The notes below the pieces were generated by a model, which was not told the DNA's origin, did not search any database, and saw only the letters and a program-made list of their open reading frames with translations. DNA of 6,837 nt, taken from positions 1 through 6,837 of the forward strand of contig JACQZL010000401.1 in the NCBI GenBank assembly GCA_016213865.1, in the 5' to 3' direction. This DNA comes from Candidatus Rifleibacteriota bacterium. Its GTDB lineage: Bacteria; UBP17; UBA6191; JACPRK01. Below are positions 6,486 through 6,837 of the stretch, piece after piece (position 1 is the first letter of the stretch; the number at the start of each line of letters is the position of its first letter). The translations under genes were made by a program, and so were the position numbers.

Positions 6486-6596
6486 TCATGGGGAAAACCG
6501 CCCGTGTGCCCGGTCACCGTGTCGCCCGCCGGGACGCGTGTCTCCCCGTGCCGTCATGGCTCTCCCCGCGGGGCCCGAGCCCCGGACTGCTCCCAT
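6486..6596 (-). CDS. Possible 36-codon leader ORF upstream of the radical SAM operon
   Basis: An ATG at 6596 sits 4 nt after a strong Shine-Dalgarno, AAGGAGA (6607-6601), and behind a TTGACA promoter candidate. The frame runs 36 codons to TGA at 6488-6486 and encodes a Gly/Arg-rich, soluble, basic peptide beginning MGAVRGSGPAGRAM. Its stop lies 10 nt before the GTG at 6475 and 19 nt before the ATG at 6466, so terminating ribosomes could reinitiate on the HydE-like gene. Against it: only about 25 of 36 third positions are G or C, below the neighbouring genes, and no family is recognisable. It could be a regulatory leader peptide, a small product of the pathway, or a chance frame. Confidence 0.25.
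   Translation of the reverse strand: MGAVRGSGPAGRAMTARGDTRPGGRHGDRAHGRFSP
6569..6584 (-). other. GC hairpin in the operon leader
   Basis: A perfect 6-bp stem, CGGGGC/GCCCCG, closes a 4-nt loop (6569-6574 with 6579-6584). It lies inside the possible leader ORF, just after its start. The same GGGG (6570-6573) also belongs to the palindrome CCCCGCGGGG (6564-6573), so two exclusive folds exist. No T-tract follows, so this is not an intrinsic terminator; a regulatory role is only a possibility. Confidence 0.25.
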
Positions 6597-6648
6597 GAAT
6601 TCTCCTTGGTGCCACCCTTACCGAAAGCCGCCCCATCGAAACCCGTCA

Positions 6649-6678
6649 AGTTTCGGCTCTCTCCCCCGAGGTTGTCAA
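6649..6678 (-). promoter_or_regulatory. Candidate promoter of the radical SAM operon
   Basis: A perfect TTGACA (6678-6673) preceded by CC is followed after 18 nt by GAAACT (6654-6649), a 3/6 match to TATAAT and close to the GAGACT of the copy 2 promoter. Transcription would start near 6642, upstream of the leader ORF and 176 nt before the ATG of the HydE-like gene. The CCTTGACAACC core is also found at 1816-1826 before copy 3. Confidence 0.4.
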
Positions 6679-6837
6679 GGGCTGGACATGCTCCGGGCAG
6701 GGCGACGGACAAAGTCCGACAGAGGCGAGGGGCCGACGACAACCAACCAGACCCTCGGCCCCCGTCGAGGCAGCGGAGCACCGACTGTATGGGCTCGAGG
6801 CGCACTTTCGGGCGTGAGACACCTGCGCCCGCCCGCA
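6679..6837. other. Non-coding edge region
   Basis: I see no supported gene here. A minus-strand frame running from 6805 to 6554 has no ribosome-binding site, starts at a GTG and has no recognisable motif. The stretch holds two small dyads: CGGAC-AAA-GTCCG (6706-6718) and GGGGCCGA/TCGGCCCC with an 18-nt loop (6729-6736 and 6755-6762). Neither has a T-tract, so neither is a clear terminator. Confidence 0.5.

Noticed and set aside
5612..6598. 328-codon + strand frame opposite the HydE-like gene
   Set aside because: It is antisense to a gene with clear radical SAM motifs. Its translation is Gly/Gln/Arg-rich without a domain.
6729..6762. Hairpin GGGGCCGA/TCGGCCCC as a terminator of an upstream gene
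   Set aside because: The loop is 18 nt, no T-tract follows on either strand, and no coding region leads into it within the window.
6554..6805. 83-codon minus-strand frame at the right edge
   Set aside because: It has a GTG start without Shine-Dalgarno, no recognisable motif, and overlaps the promoter candidate and the leader ORF out of frame.

Overview
The window comes from a high-GC bacterium; the codon third positions of the main genes are strongly G/C. Gly/Pro-rich inserts and paralogous exported proteins would fit a planctomycete, but a myxobacterium or another high-GC phylum is equally possible. No rRNA, tRNA, CRISPR array, insertion sequence or phage gene is visible.

Left part (1-3147): three paralogous Rossmann-fold proteins that look like SAM-dependent methyltransferases. 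The first (+) enters truncated at the left edge. The second (-) converges on it with a 38-nt gap. The third (+) diverges from the second across a 180-nt spacer. That spacer holds two back-to-back TTGACA-type promoter candidates flanking a dyad, a plausible shared operator. The two complete copies start with Sec-type signal peptides, which is odd for enzymes that would need cytoplasmic SAM. All three end in a shared LW...GxIVIR tail. Copy 3 carries a roughly 50-residue Gly/Pro-rich insert just before that tail.

Right part (3144-6466, all -): a tight three-gene operon, transcribed right to left. It encodes a HydE/BioB-like radical SAM enzyme, a ten-helix EamA/DMT-type transporter (ATGA overlap), and a HemN/HemW-like radical SAM enzyme (6-nt gap, Shine-Dalgarno over the upstream stop). 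The last gene converges on methyltransferase copy 3, and the two stop codons overlap in a CTAG. Two unrelated radical SAM enzymes around one small-molecule carrier suggest a compact pathway that makes or modifies a metabolite and moves it across the membrane. No hydrogenase, HydF, HydG, haem or biotin genes are in view, so the product is unknown.

Right edge (6467-6837): the operon's upstream region. It holds a TTGACA-type promoter candidate, a possible 36-codon leader ORF with a strong Shine-Dalgarno, a GC-rich hairpin, and a TATAGT hexamer placed so that a leaderless transcript of the HydE-like gene is conceivable.
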